Below, in pieces: positions 1 to 9,551 of a stretch of DNA of 64,000 nucleotides. The position numbers and the translations under genes are program-made. The notes under the pieces were generated by a model, which saw only the letters and a list, made by a program, of their open reading frames with translations, searched no databases and had not been told where the DNA came from. The stretch covers positions 186,001 to 250,000 of the forward strand of contig NZ_SJPO01000005.1 of the NCBI RefSeq assembly GCF_007859935.1, given 5' to 3'. Origin of the DNA: Posidoniimonas polymericola. Lineage in GTDB: Bacteria > Planctomycetota > Planctomycetia > Pirellulales > Lacipirellulaceae. Each line of letters opens with the position of its first letter. Position 1 is the stretch's first letter.

Positions 1-1899
1 ACCTGCGTGGTGGCGGTGCTGTCGGAACGGGGCGGCCAGCAGCGGGCCGAGGGCTTCGCGTACCTTGTCGCGACCTCCGAGAAAGTCACCGGCGTCGCCA
101 GAGAAGAGCTGCGGATCGCGGGGCCGTCGGTGGACGCCTACGCGGTGGACATCGAGAGCGATCGGAGCGTTGACTACTACGCCGCCCCCTCGGCGTTCAT
201 CTCGTTTCTCGTCTGCTGGTGGTGCCTGCGGTCGCTAAGGTTCTCGGTCGCCATCCTGGCGGTGGCTGGCTTCGGCGAACTCCTGATGCTCGGCTCGCTG
301 CACTACTTTGGCGTCACGATGGACGCCGTGCTGATTGTGCTTCCGCCGCTGGTGTTCGTGCTGACGGTCTCGTCGGGCATCCACCTTGTGAACTACTACT
401 ACGATCAGGTCCGCGCCGGCGCAGGCCCGGACGCGCCGCGGCTGGCGGTCCGCCACGGCTGGGCGCCGTGCGGCATGGCCGCGCTCACCACGGCGCTCGG
501 GCTCGGCTCGCTGCTGGTCAGCCGCATCGTGCCGGTGGCGACTTTCGGGCAGTTCGCCGCCGGGGGCGTGGTGGTCGCCGTGCTGCTGCTGTTCTTCTCG
601 CTCCCCGGGGTGATGTCACGCTGGCCGGCGGCGCCCGAGGACGTCGCGTCGGGCTCGGCGACCAGCACGCTGGTGGTCTACCTGGTCCGCATGGCTCAGG
701 TCGTGTGCCGGCACGCGACGCTGATCACCGCGGGCGGCATGGTGTGCCTGATTGTCGGCGGCGTCGGCCTGGCCCAGCTGCGGACCTCGATCGGCGTGGG
801 CAACCTCTTCCCGCAGAGCCACCGGGTGGTGCAGGACTTCCGCTGGATGGAGGAGCACGTCGCGCACCTGGTGCCGCTGGAGGTCGTCATCCGCTTCCCG
901 TCGGACGACGGGCTGCGGATGATCGACCGCCTGACGCTGCTGAACGAGATCGAGGCCTCGGTCCGCGGGGTCGCGTCGGTAGGCGGCGTGATGTCGGCCC
1001 TGACGTTCTGCCCGGAGGTTCCGACCACGCGCGGCAGCAATTCGGTGGTGCGGCGGGCTCAGTTCAACGCCCGGCTCGAGGCGAACCGCGGGCAGCTGGT
1101 TGAGAGCCACTACCTGCACGAGTCTGACGACGGCGGTCAGGACTGGCGGATCAGCGCGCGGGTATCCGGGATCCAGGACCTCGACTACCAATTGGTGCTC
1201 AACGAGCTCCGCGAGCGGGTCGACCCACTGCTGGACGAGTACGCCACGCGGCACGACTTCCGGCCCAGCGCCAGCTACACCGGCACGATGCCGTTGGTGT
1301 ACGGCGCCCAGCACGCGCTCTTGCAGGACATGTTCTACAGCATGCTGCTCGCCTTCGTGCTGGTGTGGTTGGTGATGAGCCTCATGCTGACCGACGGCTC
1401 GGCGCGTGGCGCGGCGCGGGTCGCCTCGCTGCCGAAGGGGCTGTGGCTCGGGGCGCTGGCGATGCTGCCCAACCTGTTCCCAATTGTCGTGGTGTTTGGC
1501 GTGATGGGCTGGCTCGACTGGCCCGCCGACATCGGCTCGACCATGACCGCCTGCGTCGCACTCGGCATCGCCGTGGACGACACGCTGCACTTCCTCGCCT
1601 GGTACCGCCGCGAGACCGCCAAGGGCGACTCGCCTCAGCTCGCCATCCGGCACTCGTTCCAGCACTGCGGTCGGGCCATGATCCAAACCACCGTGATCTG
1701 CGGGTTCGGTATGCTGGTTTTCGGCCTGAGCGGCTTCCTGCCGACCCGGCGGTTCTCGCTGCTGATGTTCACGCTCCTGAACTCTGCTCTGCTGGCGGAC
1801 TTAGTGTTCCTGCCGGCGATCCTCGCCAGTCCACTCGGCAGCGTGTTCGCCATCCGGACCAAACCGGGGAGCGACTCCCCCGAGGCGGCCGTGCTCTGA
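1..1899 (+). CDS. RND/MMPL-family membrane transporter, 5'-truncated by window edge
   Basis: C-terminal ~630 residues of an RND-superfamily (MMPL/SSD-type) exporter of the inner membrane. Two blocks of hydrophobic helices (about residues 60-215 and 440-620, counting from the GTG at 7) flank a large extracytoplasmic loop (about 260-430). The second block carries the GIAVDDTLHFL motif (about 517-527), typical of the helix that holds the proton-relay acidic residues in this family. The reading frame stays open to base 1, so the true start and the first periplasmic loop lie upstream; the in-frame GTG at 7 is not a credible start. A full-length family member would be about 750-900 residues. The desaturase that follows 107 bases downstream suggests a lipid or hopanoid-like cargo, but that is only inference. 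Confidence 0.85.
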   Translation, partial: TCVVAVLSERGGQQRAEGFAYLVATSEKVTGVAREELRIAGPSVDAYAVDIESDRSVDYYAAPSAFISFLVCWWCLRSLRFSVAILAVAGFGELLMLGSLHYFGVTMDAVLIVLPPLVFVLTVSSGIHLVNYYYDQVRAGAGPDAPRLAVRHGWAPCGMAALTTALGLGSLLVSRIVPVATFGQFAAGGVVVAVLLLFFSLPGVMSRWPAAPEDVASGSATSTLVVYLVRMAQVVCRHATLITAGGMVCLIVGGVGLAQLRTSIGVGNLFPQSHRVVQDFRWMEEHVAHLVPLEVVIRFPSDDGLRMIDRLTLLNEIEASVRGVASVGGVMSALTFCPEVPTTRGSNSVVRRAQFNARLEANRGQLVESHYLHESDDGGQDWRISARVSGIQDLDYQLVLNELRERVDPLLDEYATRHDFRPSASYTGTMPLVYGAQHALLQDMFYSMLLAFVLVWLVMSLMLTDGSARGAARVASLPKGLWLGALAMLPNLFPIVVVFGVMGWLDWPADIGSTMTACVALGIAVDDTLHFLAWYRRETAKGDSPQLAIRHSFQHCGRAMIQTTVICGFGMLVFGLSGFLPTRRFSLLMFTLLNSALLADLVFLPAILASPLGSVFAIRTKPGSDSPEAAVL

Positions 1900-2005
1900 G
1901 AAAACACGGGCGCAAGTGCTTGAAGTTGGCATCCCGCCCGCCAAGAATACTGAGAGCCGCCCACCAACCGTTACCACTGCTCGCCCCTCAACCGCGCCTG
2001 CGTGT

Positions 2006-3019
2006 ATGAGCATCACCACCTTCACCGAAGAAGAAACCCGCGCGATCGCCAACCGCCGGACCCTGCGGCGGTTCCTGTTCTTCCCGGTGCAGGTGCTGGC
2101 GATGGCCGCGATCGCGTACCCCTGGCCGGTCGACCACTGGGCGGTGCAGGCGTTCTGGGTGCTGGTGACCAGCTACCTGATGTTCTGCTGGACCAGCTGC
2201 TTCCACGAGACGGCCCACCAGACGCTGTTCCTATCGCACCGCGTCAGCATCGGGCTCGGCCGGCTGCTCGGCTGGCTGATGCTGGTCCCGTACACCGCCT
2301 ACCGCGAGACCCACATCCGCCACCACGCGTACCTCAACAAGCCGACCGACTGGGAGCTGTGGCCCTACTCGGACCCGAACGCGTCGCTTGCGTTCCGCCG
2401 CGTATTTGTGTGGCTCGACCTGCTGCTCGGAGCCTTCACGGCGCCGGTGGTCTACGCCCGCATCTTCTTCCACCCCGACTCGCCGCTGAAGCCCGATCAG
2501 AAGCAGGCGGTGCGGTGGGAGTACGTCGGGATGGCGTGCTTCTGGTCGGCCGTGCTCGGAGTGGTCGGCTACTACGGCGCGTGGTCGACCTTCCTGCTGG
2601 TCTATGCGCTGCCGTACTACCTGGCCGGCGTCTACCAGAACGGACGCAAGCTTACCGAGCACCTCGGCATGATCAGCTACGACCCGCTGCTCGGCACCCG
2701 CACGGTGGTGGGAGACAACCTGGGGACCCGGCTCTGCACGTTCCTCAACTTCGACATCTTCGTGCACGGTCCGCACCACCGCCACCCGCGCGTGTCGCAC
2801 GACCAGCTGGAGGAGATCACGAGAGAGTACGTGGCCGCCGCCGAGAATGAGTCGCTGCCCGTGTACCGCACCTACAGCGCCGCCTTCCGCGACATGGCTC
2901 CGTGGCTGGTGCGAAACCCGGGCGTCGGCGTGAATGTCGGCGCCGACCCGCCGGGCGGAGCAGGCAAGGAGGTCGACAACTTCGCGGCGGACGTCACGGC
3001 CGAGGTGGTTGGCGCCTAG
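2006..3019 (+). CDS. Membrane fatty acid desaturase family protein
   Basis: A 337-residue integral membrane di-iron enzyme of the fatty acid desaturase / beta-carotene hydroxylase-ketolase superfamily. All three histidine boxes are present: HETAH (67-71), HIRHH (103-107) and HGPHHRHP (254-261), with hydrophobic helices before the first box and between the second and third. It should insert a double bond or hydroxyl group into a lipid or carotenoid using O2; the exact substrate cannot be read from the sequence. The ATG at 2006 is preferred because the protein then begins with a normal cytosolic N-terminus; an in-frame GTG at 1916 would add 30 non-conserved residues. The Pro/Gly-rich C-terminal tail after about 310 looks lineage-specific. 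Confidence 0.85.
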   Translation: MSITTFTEEETRAIANRRTLRRFLFFPVQVLAMAAIAYPWPVDHWAVQAFWVLVTSYLMFCWTSCFHETAHQTLFLSHRVSIGLGRLLGWLMLVPYTAYRETHIRHHAYLNKPTDWELWPYSDPNASLAFRRVFVWLDLLLGAFTAPVVYARIFFHPDSPLKPDQKQAVRWEYVGMACFWSAVLGVVGYYGAWSTFLLVYALPYYLAGVYQNGRKLTEHLGMISYDPLLGTRTVVGDNLGTRLCTFLNFDIFVHGPHHRHPRVSHDQLEEITREYVAAAENESLPVYRTYSAAFRDMAPWLVRNPGVGVNVGADPPGGAGKEVDNFAADVTAEVVGA

Positions 3020-3032
3020 CACCAGGCGCCGA

Positions 3033-6000
3033 TCAGCGGCTGCGAACGCCGCGCCAGTGGCGGGTCCCCACGAGCGGTGACACTGAGTCATCGTCGAGTC
3101 CGGCAGCCGCGTCGTTGGCGGCTGACTGATCCGCTTCACGACCCGAATCGTCGTGGCTGGCGCCACGTCGGGCAGTCAGGTCGCGGGCGAGATGCAGCAA
3201 GAGGTAGCGGTCAACGGGCCGCGGTGGACCGAGCGGCTCGGTGGTAGGGGCAGCCGAGTCTTCCACATCGAAGCTGGTCGGCTCAACCGCGTACAACGCG
3301 AACACCGCGTCGGAGGTGGTTGGGGCAGAAGCAGCGATCGGAGCGGCCACAGGGCTGGCTGCGAGCGTCTCGCCGTAGTGCAGCCGCCAGAGGTCGCCGT
3401 CCAGGCTGTCGACGCGGCCGTCGCCGTTGCCGTCGGCGCTGCTGTAGGGCAGCACGCTGGCGCCCTTGGCGTCTCGGTACAGCGAGTAGTCCGCGGCGTC
3501 GACGAGGCTGTCGCCGTTGTAGTCGCCCGGCAGCACCGGCGGGCTGGCAAGCGCGCTCACCTCGCTGCCGCTGAGCGCGTGGCCGTAGATGCGGAACTCG
3601 TCGATGGCGCCGTCGAGCGCGGGGTCGGGCCACTGGCTCTTGCCGAGGTAGTTGGCCGAAGTCTCGCCGAGGTCGGCCGGCGTGAGGGTCATCGACGCGT
3701 TGGTCCCCCGCATCACGCCGTTGATGTAGAGCCGCGCGACCCCGCCGCTCTGCGTCACCGCGACGTGGGTCCAGCGGCCGATCGGCATGGCCACCGAGCT
3801 GTCCACGACCTGCTCGCCGATGCTCGGCGTGCGGATCGCGAACCGCGGCCGGCCGGTGCTCGCCTGTGGCGTGAGGAACATGTAGTTCGAGGTGTCGTCG
3901 CCGAAATCGAAGACCCGCTCCCAGTTGTCGAGGCTGTCGAGCTTGACCCAGGTCGAGATCGTGAAGTCGTCGAGCCCGCTCACGATCCCGGCCGGCAGCG
4001 TGGCGTAGCCGCCGCTGAGGTCCAGGGCGTTGTCGATGCGGCCCTCGCTAAAGCTGTACGCACCGGTGAGGGACGCGTCGGCGCCGGCGCCGGACGAGTC
4101 GGCCAACGTGGCGCCGCCGGTCTCGTCGGCCTGGTACTGGGCGACGAACGCCCGGCGGCTGACGGTCAAATGGCTGGTAGCCGAGTTGCCATCGGCGTCG
4201 GTAATGGTGACCAGCAGGTCGTAGTCGCCCGACTGTGACAGCATTGCCGTCGTATTCTTGGCGGCATTCGTGCCGTTCACCGTGAACCCAAACGCGCCGG
4301 GGGGGCTGCCGACGACCGACCAGGTGTAGGTAAGGTTTGCCTCGCCGCCGTCGTCGTCGCCCAGCACGCTCAGGCTGACGATCCCGTCGGGTGCCGGGCT
4401 GGGAGAGGCGGCCGCCGGGCTCACCACGACTGGCGCCTCGCCGAGCACCAGGACGGTCGCCTCGGCGGTGGCGCCGCCGCTCGTAGCGGTGATGGTGAAC
4501 GCCCCCGGGGCGGCCGGGGCGGTGAAGCGGCCGGTCTGGTCGATCGCACCGCCGGTTGCCGCGAAATCTACGTTGGCGGCGATCGGGGCGCCAAACTGAT
4601 CGAAGCCGAGCGCCGTAAAATCGATTGATTCGCCGGCGGCGATCGCGACGCTGCTCGGCGAGAGCGTCAGCGATTCGAGCCGCGGCGCGTTAGTCAGGCT
4701 CGCGGTCGGGACGAGATCGATGGCGTCGTACACGACGTTGGGGCTGAGGAATCCGCTGCCGGAGCTGCCACTCACGACCGGAAGGTCGATCGTGTTGACG
4801 CCGGCCCGCAAGGCGCCGGCTGGGATGTCGTAGGTGTACACCTGGTTGGGCCCACGGTAGGTGCCGCGGGTAATGCCGCGGCTCTGCAGGTTGATGCTTG
4901 CCGCAGGGATGCCGCTGGTCCATGAGTATGCCTGCCCGGGGTTGACCGTGATGCGGTTGCGACCGCCGGCGAAGCCGAGCGTGATGCCGATCCGCAGCGT
5001 CTGGGAGGCAGCCGCCTCGGCCGCGGTCAGCGTAAATTGGATCTGCTGGGCGTTGTTGACGTCCATGAACTGAGCCATCGGCCACTCGGAAGTCGCGTCG
5101 GTCCCAACGACGTATGCGCCGCTCACCCACGGGGCCATCCGCACGTCGGAAGGGTGCATCGTGGCGATCAGGTCGGCATTCATGAACCCGGCCGGCGTGC
5201 CGTCCCACTCGCCAATCCGCCAGGTGGCGGCGGGCAGGTAGTAGGTGTTCGCGATGTCGACTAACAGCTCCGACTGGGCGGCGATCGCAACCGTGCGGAC
5301 GCCGACCTCGAGCTCTTGGTCGTACAGCGTCATGGTGTACTCGCCGGCTTCAATGCCGTCGATGCTGTAGGCGCCGGTGACCGGGTCGGCGATGGCCCAG
5401 TATTGCGCGTCGGCGTTGCTCAGCCCGACGACCGTCTCGTGCGCCGGGTCGGCAATGTCCGCCACGCCGCTGACGCTGCCGCGGTTGGACTCTGGGACCC
5501 AGCCCTCGAGGCCGAGAAACTCCATCCACGAGTAGTCGACCTCAACCGGGTCCGAGCCGTCGGTGACCTGCATCGCGTAGGGCCCCTGCATACCATAGCG
5601 GTAGGGCTCGGTCTGGGTGTGGCCGCTGAACAGCACGTTGTAGATCTCGGTAGCGCCGCCGGTCGTCTGGAAGTCGATGTCCTTGAAGAACGGCCCGCCC
5701 GAACTGTTCTCGCGGTTGCCCATGTCCATCCAGACGCCGACGTCGATCGACCCGGCGGCGCCGGTAACGCCGTGCACCTGGTTCTCGATCATTCGTCGGG
5801 TGTTGTAGAACTTCGACCGCGTCGTGCCGTCCGCCAGGAAGAACACGTCTGACCCCTCGACAACGCCGACGTTGGTCGAGATGTCCGACGGCTCCTCGAT
5901 GTCGGTGAACACGCCGCGGCTGAGGTACGCGATGAACCGCCCCTCGCCCCCGGCCGTGACATGCGACGCCATGTAGAGGTTGTTGTCGTCCTTGCGGACC

Positions 6001-6377
6001 GCGTAGTACTGGATGACGCCGTTGGCGGTGTCGTCGCAGGTGACCACGATCCACGTGCCCCGTCCACCGATCGAATAGCTGATGCTGGTTCCGCTGCCGA
6101 GGCCCTGCTCGTAGTGCGAGTAGCGGCTGGTCGCCGAGTACGGCGCCAGCAGCTCCTGCCCTTGGTAGGTGATCGACGAGAGGTCGCCCAGGTGGATCGT
6201 GCTGCTCAGGCCGCCGCCGTTGATGACCGCGAACGTGAGGTCGTCGCCGTTGTCGATCACCAGGGTCGACTGTCCGGTCGGCGTCGCCCCCGCGGTGACA
6301 CCGAACGCGAGCAGCTCCCGCGCCTCGAGCGGTTCAAATCTCAGCCGCTTGCCGCGGAGCGTGGGGGCCTGGGACAT
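3033..6377 (-). CDS. Exported PL4 rhamnogalacturonan lyase with LamG and dockerin-type domains
   Basis: A 1114-residue exported polysaccharide lyase. Residues 14-24 hold a LEPR-XLL-like motif (FEPLEARELLA), the planctomycete export signature. The next ~540 residues follow the three-domain plan of family 4 rhamnogalacturonan lyases: a catalytic beta-sandwich containing a segment like TRSKFYNTRRMIENQVHG (about 225-245), a fibronectin-III-like domain, and a carbohydrate-binding-like domain opening with WRIGEWDGTPAGF and MHPSDVRM. These resemble fungal RGL4. Then come Ig-like and PKD-like segments (about 560-740), a LamG-type jelly-roll domain (about 742-942), and a dockerin-like pair of Ca-binding repeats (GDYNGDSLVDAADY, about 947-1005). 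It should cleave the pectin backbone outside the cell. The start at 6377 is chosen because AAGG precedes it and because it places the motif at the N-terminus; the frame is open for 109 codons upstream. Confidence 0.85.
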   Translation of the reverse strand: MSQAPTLRGKRLRFEPLEARELLAFGVTAGATPTGQSTLVIDNGDDLTFAVINGGGLSSTIHLGDLSSITYQGQELLAPYSATSRYSHYEQGLGSGTSISYSIGGRGTWIVVTCDDTANGVIQYYAVRKDDNNLYMASHVTAGGEGRFIAYLSRGVFTDIEEPSDISTNVGVVEGSDVFFLADGTTRSKFYNTRRMIENQVHGVTGAAGSIDVGVWMDMGNRENSSGGPFFKDIDFQTTGGATEIYNVLFSGHTQTEPYRYGMQGPYAMQVTDGSDPVEVDYSWMEFLGLEGWVPESNRGSVSGVADIADPAHETVVGLSNADAQYWAIADPVTGAYSIDGIEAGEYTMTLYDQELEVGVRTVAIAAQSELLVDIANTYYLPAATWRIGEWDGTPAGFMNADLIATMHPSDVRMAPWVSGAYVVGTDATSEWPMAQFMDVNNAQQIQFTLTAAEAAASQTLRIGITLGFAGGRNRITVNPGQAYSWTSGIPAASINLQSRGITRGTYRGPNQVYTYDIPAGALRAGVNTIDLPVVSGSSGSGFLSPNVVYDAIDLVPTASLTNAPRLESLTLSPSSVAIAAGESIDFTALGFDQFGAPIAANVDFAATGGAIDQTGRFTAPAAPGAFTITATSGGATAEATVLVLGEAPVVVSPAAASPSPAPDGIVSLSVLGDDDGGEANLTYTWSVVGSPPGAFGFTVNGTNAAKNTTAMLSQSGDYDLLVTITDADGNSATSHLTVSRRAFVAQYQADETGGATLADSSGAGADASLTGAYSFSEGRIDNALDLSGGYATLPAGIVSGLDDFTISTWVKLDSLDNWERVFDFGDDTSNYMFLTPQASTGRPRFAIRTPSIGEQVVDSSVAMPIGRWTHVAVTQSGGVARLYINGVMRGTNASMTLTPADLGETSANYLGKSQWPDPALDGAIDEFRIYGHALSGSEVSALASPPVLPGDYNGDSLVDAADYSLYRDAKGASVLPYSSADGNGDGRVDSLDGDLWRLHYGETLAASPVAAPIAASAPTTSDAVFALYAVEPTSFDVEDSAAPTTEPLGPPRPVDRYLLLHLARDLTARRGASHDDSGREADQSAANDAAAGLDDDSVSPLVGTRHWRGVRSR

Positions 6378-6704
6378 ATGCCTTCGGTTTTTCTCTGTTT
6401 CGTGGGCGCCCGATCGGGCAACCGGGGCCGCGGACCTGCGAACGCCCAGCGGGGTCGCCGGCGGGCGCGGGCGTCGCTCGGCGGGTCGCCGGGGGTTCCG
6501 GTCCCCGGCGTGAGTAGGGCGGAACGTGCGCAGCAAGGGTGCGCCGGCCGCTACTTCGACTCTATCCAAGGGCGAAGAATCACGCCACTCAATCCGTGGC
6601 CCGCGGAGGTCCGTTCGTTGCAAACAGTCCGACAGGAGCCGTAGGCCCGAAGCGAACGTGTCGCGGAACTCGGCATTCCGCAGCCTCCCGCACGATCGGG
6701 CCAC
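6378..6704. other. Intergenic gap between lyase start and kinase end
   Basis: This 327-base stretch has no credible gene. It holds a 7-bp inverted repeat with an 8-base loop (6488-6509, stem GCCGGGG), which could act as a transcript-end hairpin for the kinase transcribed leftwards, but there is no T tract. The promoter of the lyase gene must lie at its left end; no clear -35/-10 pair was identified. Confidence 0.4.
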
Positions 6705-8810
6705 CTACCGCAACAGCAACCACAGCAGCACGCCAACCAGCGGCGCCACCAAACCGGCTCCACAAACGGTGGCGAGGTTCTGGTTGAGCTTCCGCTCGAG
6801 CAGGCTGCGGGTCGCCTGGAAGTCTTGGTACTCTCGGGTCAGCTCGCGGAACTGCTCGGCGAGCCGCTCGAACACGTGCAGGTCTTGCTGCAACGCCTTG
6901 CCGCCCTGGTGGGCCATTGCCCGCAGCCGGGTCGCGCCGTTGAGCACCTTGCGGGCCTGCGAGATCTTGAATCTGGCGGCGGCCTCCTGGCGGTCGATCT
7001 CGACCTCGCGTTCGGTGACGCCCGCCTCGGGCTGGAAGGCGAACTGGTCAAGTCGGGCCTCGCGCCACTGGGTCAGTTCGATGATCAGCTCCGGCGGGAT
7101 GCTGGGGATGCCGGCCAGCAGGTGTCCCTCGCAGTCGTTGGCGGTCTCGACGCCGTAGGACTGGAGGATGGCGATGTGCCCCCGCTGCAGCCCGGGGATC
7201 TTGCGGCGGTACTGGCGGATCTCGAGGCTGCGGAGGTAGTCCTCACGCTGTTCAAACCGGAGCTGCTTGACGATGGTCTCGAGGTCTTCGGCGTCGGCCG
7301 AGTAGCGTTCGCGTCCCGTATTGACCACGGCCGCGTAGGTGTCGAACTCGGCCTCGCGCTCGCGGTGCCGCGCCATGACATTGGCGCCGGTGGTTTCGAC
7401 CTTGTCGGAGAGGTCGTCGATTCGCTCGAGGTACTCGGCGCTGGTGGAGCGGCGGGCCTTCGCGCCGGGGTGCAACCATAGGGTGGCCGCGACCGCGAGC
7501 GACACCACCGCGCCGCCGGCCAGCACGGGCCAGTAGAAGGCCCCGCCCAGGCAGAGCGCCGCTGCCAGCGGGACGCCGACCGCGATCCAGTCGGCGCCGC
7601 GCATCGGGAAGCCCTTCTCGGCCTTCTTGATGATCGGCATCGCGGGGACGCGGACCGTCTTCCTGGCCAGGTCGGGGAAGAAGATGTCCTCCACCTGCGC
7701 GACGCAGCGGTCGTAGGCCTCGAGCCGCGACTGCATCGAGCCGCCGACCAGCGCCTGGTTGATGAAGAACGCCGGCCCGCCGTTGGCCTCGATGCGGCAC
7801 CACGGACACTCCGGCGCGCCGTTGTAGTAGATGTGCGACGAGTCGATGTCGCACTCGCGACGGTTCTTCAGCAGGTTTTCCAGCGCCGTGACCCACTGGC
7901 GGGCGGACGGGCGCTGCTGACCGGCGGCCGGGTCGCAGCGGAGGGCGGCCTCGAACATCTCGGCGATCTGCGGCGGCAGGTCCGTCAGGCTGAGCGACGC
8001 CGGCGGCGGGTCCATCTGCGTCTGGTTGCGGTACTTGCTGAACGCGAAACGGCCTTCGCTGATCGCCCGCTCGATGTGCATGTCCCCCTCGCCGCGGAAC
8101 CGACCGGCAAACGGGTGGCGGCCGACGAACAGCAGGTGGAAGACCAACAGAGCCAGGCCGAACGCGTCGTGCTGCGGTGTGCGGACCACCTCCGACAGCC
8201 GCTGAGACTGCAGCTCCGGCGGGGTGAAGTGCGGCGTGCCAACCAGGCACGGCAGCACCTTCTTGCCGGCCTGGATCTGGAAAGAGTCGCAGTCGATAAA
8301 GCGGACGCACATCTCCTCGTCGACCAGCAGGTTGCCCTGGTTCACGTCTCCGATCACGACATTCCGCGTGTGCAGGGCCTCGAACGCGGCCGCCGCGTTG
8401 CGGGCGGCGAGCACCAGGTGATGCCAGTAGGCGTGCGGATAGTGCCGAGCGCGGGTCGACGCGCCGTACAACTCGTGCAGCTCGCGGGCGTCGGTGACGC
8501 GGGTCATCACGATGCCGCACGGCTGGTCGTTCTGGGCGTCCAGCAGCAGCTTCTGCGGCCAGGCCGCGATCGGCGCCAGCTCCTTGGCGCCGATCTTCAG
8601 CATCGCCTTAAGCTTGGTGAGCTGCAGCCCGCTGAGCGGGGTCTTGTGGTAGACCTTAGCGGCGCAGTCCGGCTCCTTGGTCACCTCAAAGACACGCCCC
8701 TCCCCGCCCACCCCGATCGGATCGCCGAGGGGCACCACGTTGCCAAGGTGGTCGGTGACCAGCGGCTTCTTAACCGGGATTTTTAGCAGCGAGGACGAGG
8801 GTCTTGTCAT
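6705..8810 (-). CDS. Protein kinase-like protein with helix-hairpin-helix tail (TerY-associated triad kinase)
   Basis: A 701-residue kinase, third gene of a VWA-PP2C-kinase unit. The glycine-rich loop GVGGEG (33-38) and a catalytic Lys in AAKVY (52) are present. The catalytic loop is GDVNQGN (D155, N160) rather than HRD, and the metal-binding motif is DCDSF (173-177) rather than DFG; both variants are usual in the TerY-linked kinases. After the kinase lobe come a CPWC cysteine pair, two hydrophobic segments (about 415-450), coiled-coil regions, a helix-hairpin-helix-like stretch starting IPGLQRGHIAILQSYG, and a final membrane segment at the C-terminus. The ATG at 8810 lies inside the phosphatase gene (41-base overlap), suggesting translational coupling; a TTG at 8831 is a possible alternative start. 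Confidence 0.8.
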   Translation of the reverse strand: MTRPSSSLLKIPVKKPLVTDHLGNVVPLGDPIGVGGEGRVFEVTKEPDCAAKVYHKTPLSGLQLTKLKAMLKIGAKELAPIAAWPQKLLLDAQNDQPCGIVMTRVTDARELHELYGASTRARHYPHAYWHHLVLAARNAAAAFEALHTRNVVIGDVNQGNLLVDEEMCVRFIDCDSFQIQAGKKVLPCLVGTPHFTPPELQSQRLSEVVRTPQHDAFGLALLVFHLLFVGRHPFAGRFRGEGDMHIERAISEGRFAFSKYRNQTQMDPPPASLSLTDLPPQIAEMFEAALRCDPAAGQQRPSARQWVTALENLLKNRRECDIDSSHIYYNGAPECPWCRIEANGGPAFFINQALVGGSMQSRLEAYDRCVAQVEDIFFPDLARKTVRVPAMPIIKKAEKGFPMRGADWIAVGVPLAAALCLGGAFYWPVLAGGAVVSLAVAATLWLHPGAKARRSTSAEYLERIDDLSDKVETTGANVMARHREREAEFDTYAAVVNTGRERYSADAEDLETIVKQLRFEQREDYLRSLEIRQYRRKIPGLQRGHIAILQSYGVETANDCEGHLLAGIPSIPPELIIELTQWREARLDQFAFQPEAGVTEREVEIDRQEAAARFKISQARKVLNGATRLRAMAHQGGKALQQDLHVFERLAEQFRELTREYQDFQATRSLLERKLNQNLATVCGAGLVAPLVGVLLWLLLR

Positions 8811-9528
8811 CGTCGGACCTGTTTTGGACAACCTCAGAGGTCAAAAACCCCTGCAGACCCTCGTTGAGGGACGCGAGGTCGTCTGTTTGGCGGACCGCCT
8901 GGAATAATGGGTCAAAAAACGGCGCGTGGGCGGTCTGCCCTTCGAAGCTCAACGCGAGCCGCTCGAGCCCGTCGGTGAACAGGGCGACCTCGCTGAACGC
9001 GGTCGGCAGCGCGACAAACTCAACACGGTCTTGGTAGCCCTCCTGGGTGAGGAAATTGGTGCTGTTGGCGTACTCGCCCGACTGCGGCCAGAACACCACC
9101 CCAAAGCAGCCGGAGCGGCGGGCGACGATCGCGCCGTCGCCGATCTGGAAGAACACCGACCCGGCCTCGGAGATTAGCGCGCCGCTCAGCGTGCAGGCGT
9201 AGTCACGCGGCTTCTGGCCGTCGGCCTCGGCCCGCTCGCCGATCTGCGACCGGGCGTGGTCGCACCAGACGAGCACGTCGTCGCGGCTGGCGGTGTGAAA
9301 ACCGCCCTCTCGGGCGAGGTGCTGCGCGGCCTTATCGGCAATGGCGTCGCAGGCAATCCGCGACCCGTGCTGGCTGTGGTCGGCGCTGCCGGCGCCGTCG
9401 GAGATGCACGCGATTAGGCCGCCGCCGTTGTCGACGTCGACAACGCGGGCCACGTGCGAGTCCTGGCACGGCTCGTTCCCTCGTTCATGCGAAGCACCGC
9501 GCACGCTCCGGGCTATGTGTCGCCACAT
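8770..9528 (-). CDS. PP2C-family protein phosphatase (triad phosphatase)
   Basis: A 252-residue PP2C-type Ser/Thr phosphatase. The metal-binding aspartates are visible in CQDS (D23) and SDGAG (D44), with later QIGDGAIV and FTDGLE motifs supplying the remaining acidic ligands. It probably reverses phosphorylation by the downstream kinase, with the VWA protein as substrate or scaffold. The start at 9528 is chosen because the conserved domain begins within 15 residues; longer open frame upstream overlaps the VWA gene and has no similarity to the family. It lies 23 bases after the VWA stop codon and overlaps the kinase start, so all three genes should be one transcript. Confidence 0.82.
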   Translation of the reverse strand: MWRHIARSVRGASHERGNEPCQDSHVARVVDVDNGGGLIACISDGAGSADHSQHGSRIACDAIADKAAQHLAREGGFHTASRDDVLVWCDHARSQIGERAEADGQKPRDYACTLSGALISEAGSVFFQIGDGAIVARRSGCFGVVFWPQSGEYANSTNFLTQEGYQDRVEFVALPTAFSEVALFTDGLERLALSFEGQTAHAPFFDPLFQAVRQTDDLASLNEGLQGFLTSEVVQNRSDDDKTLVLAAKNPG

Positions 9529-9551
9529 GGCGGCTGTTCCTTCGCTGCGTG

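Noticed and set aside
616..1686. A 356-codon open frame opposite the transporter gene
   Set aside because: Its composition (Arg/His/Glu-rich, no hydrophobic core) is what the complement of a GC-rich gene gives; the opposite strand encodes a clear transporter.
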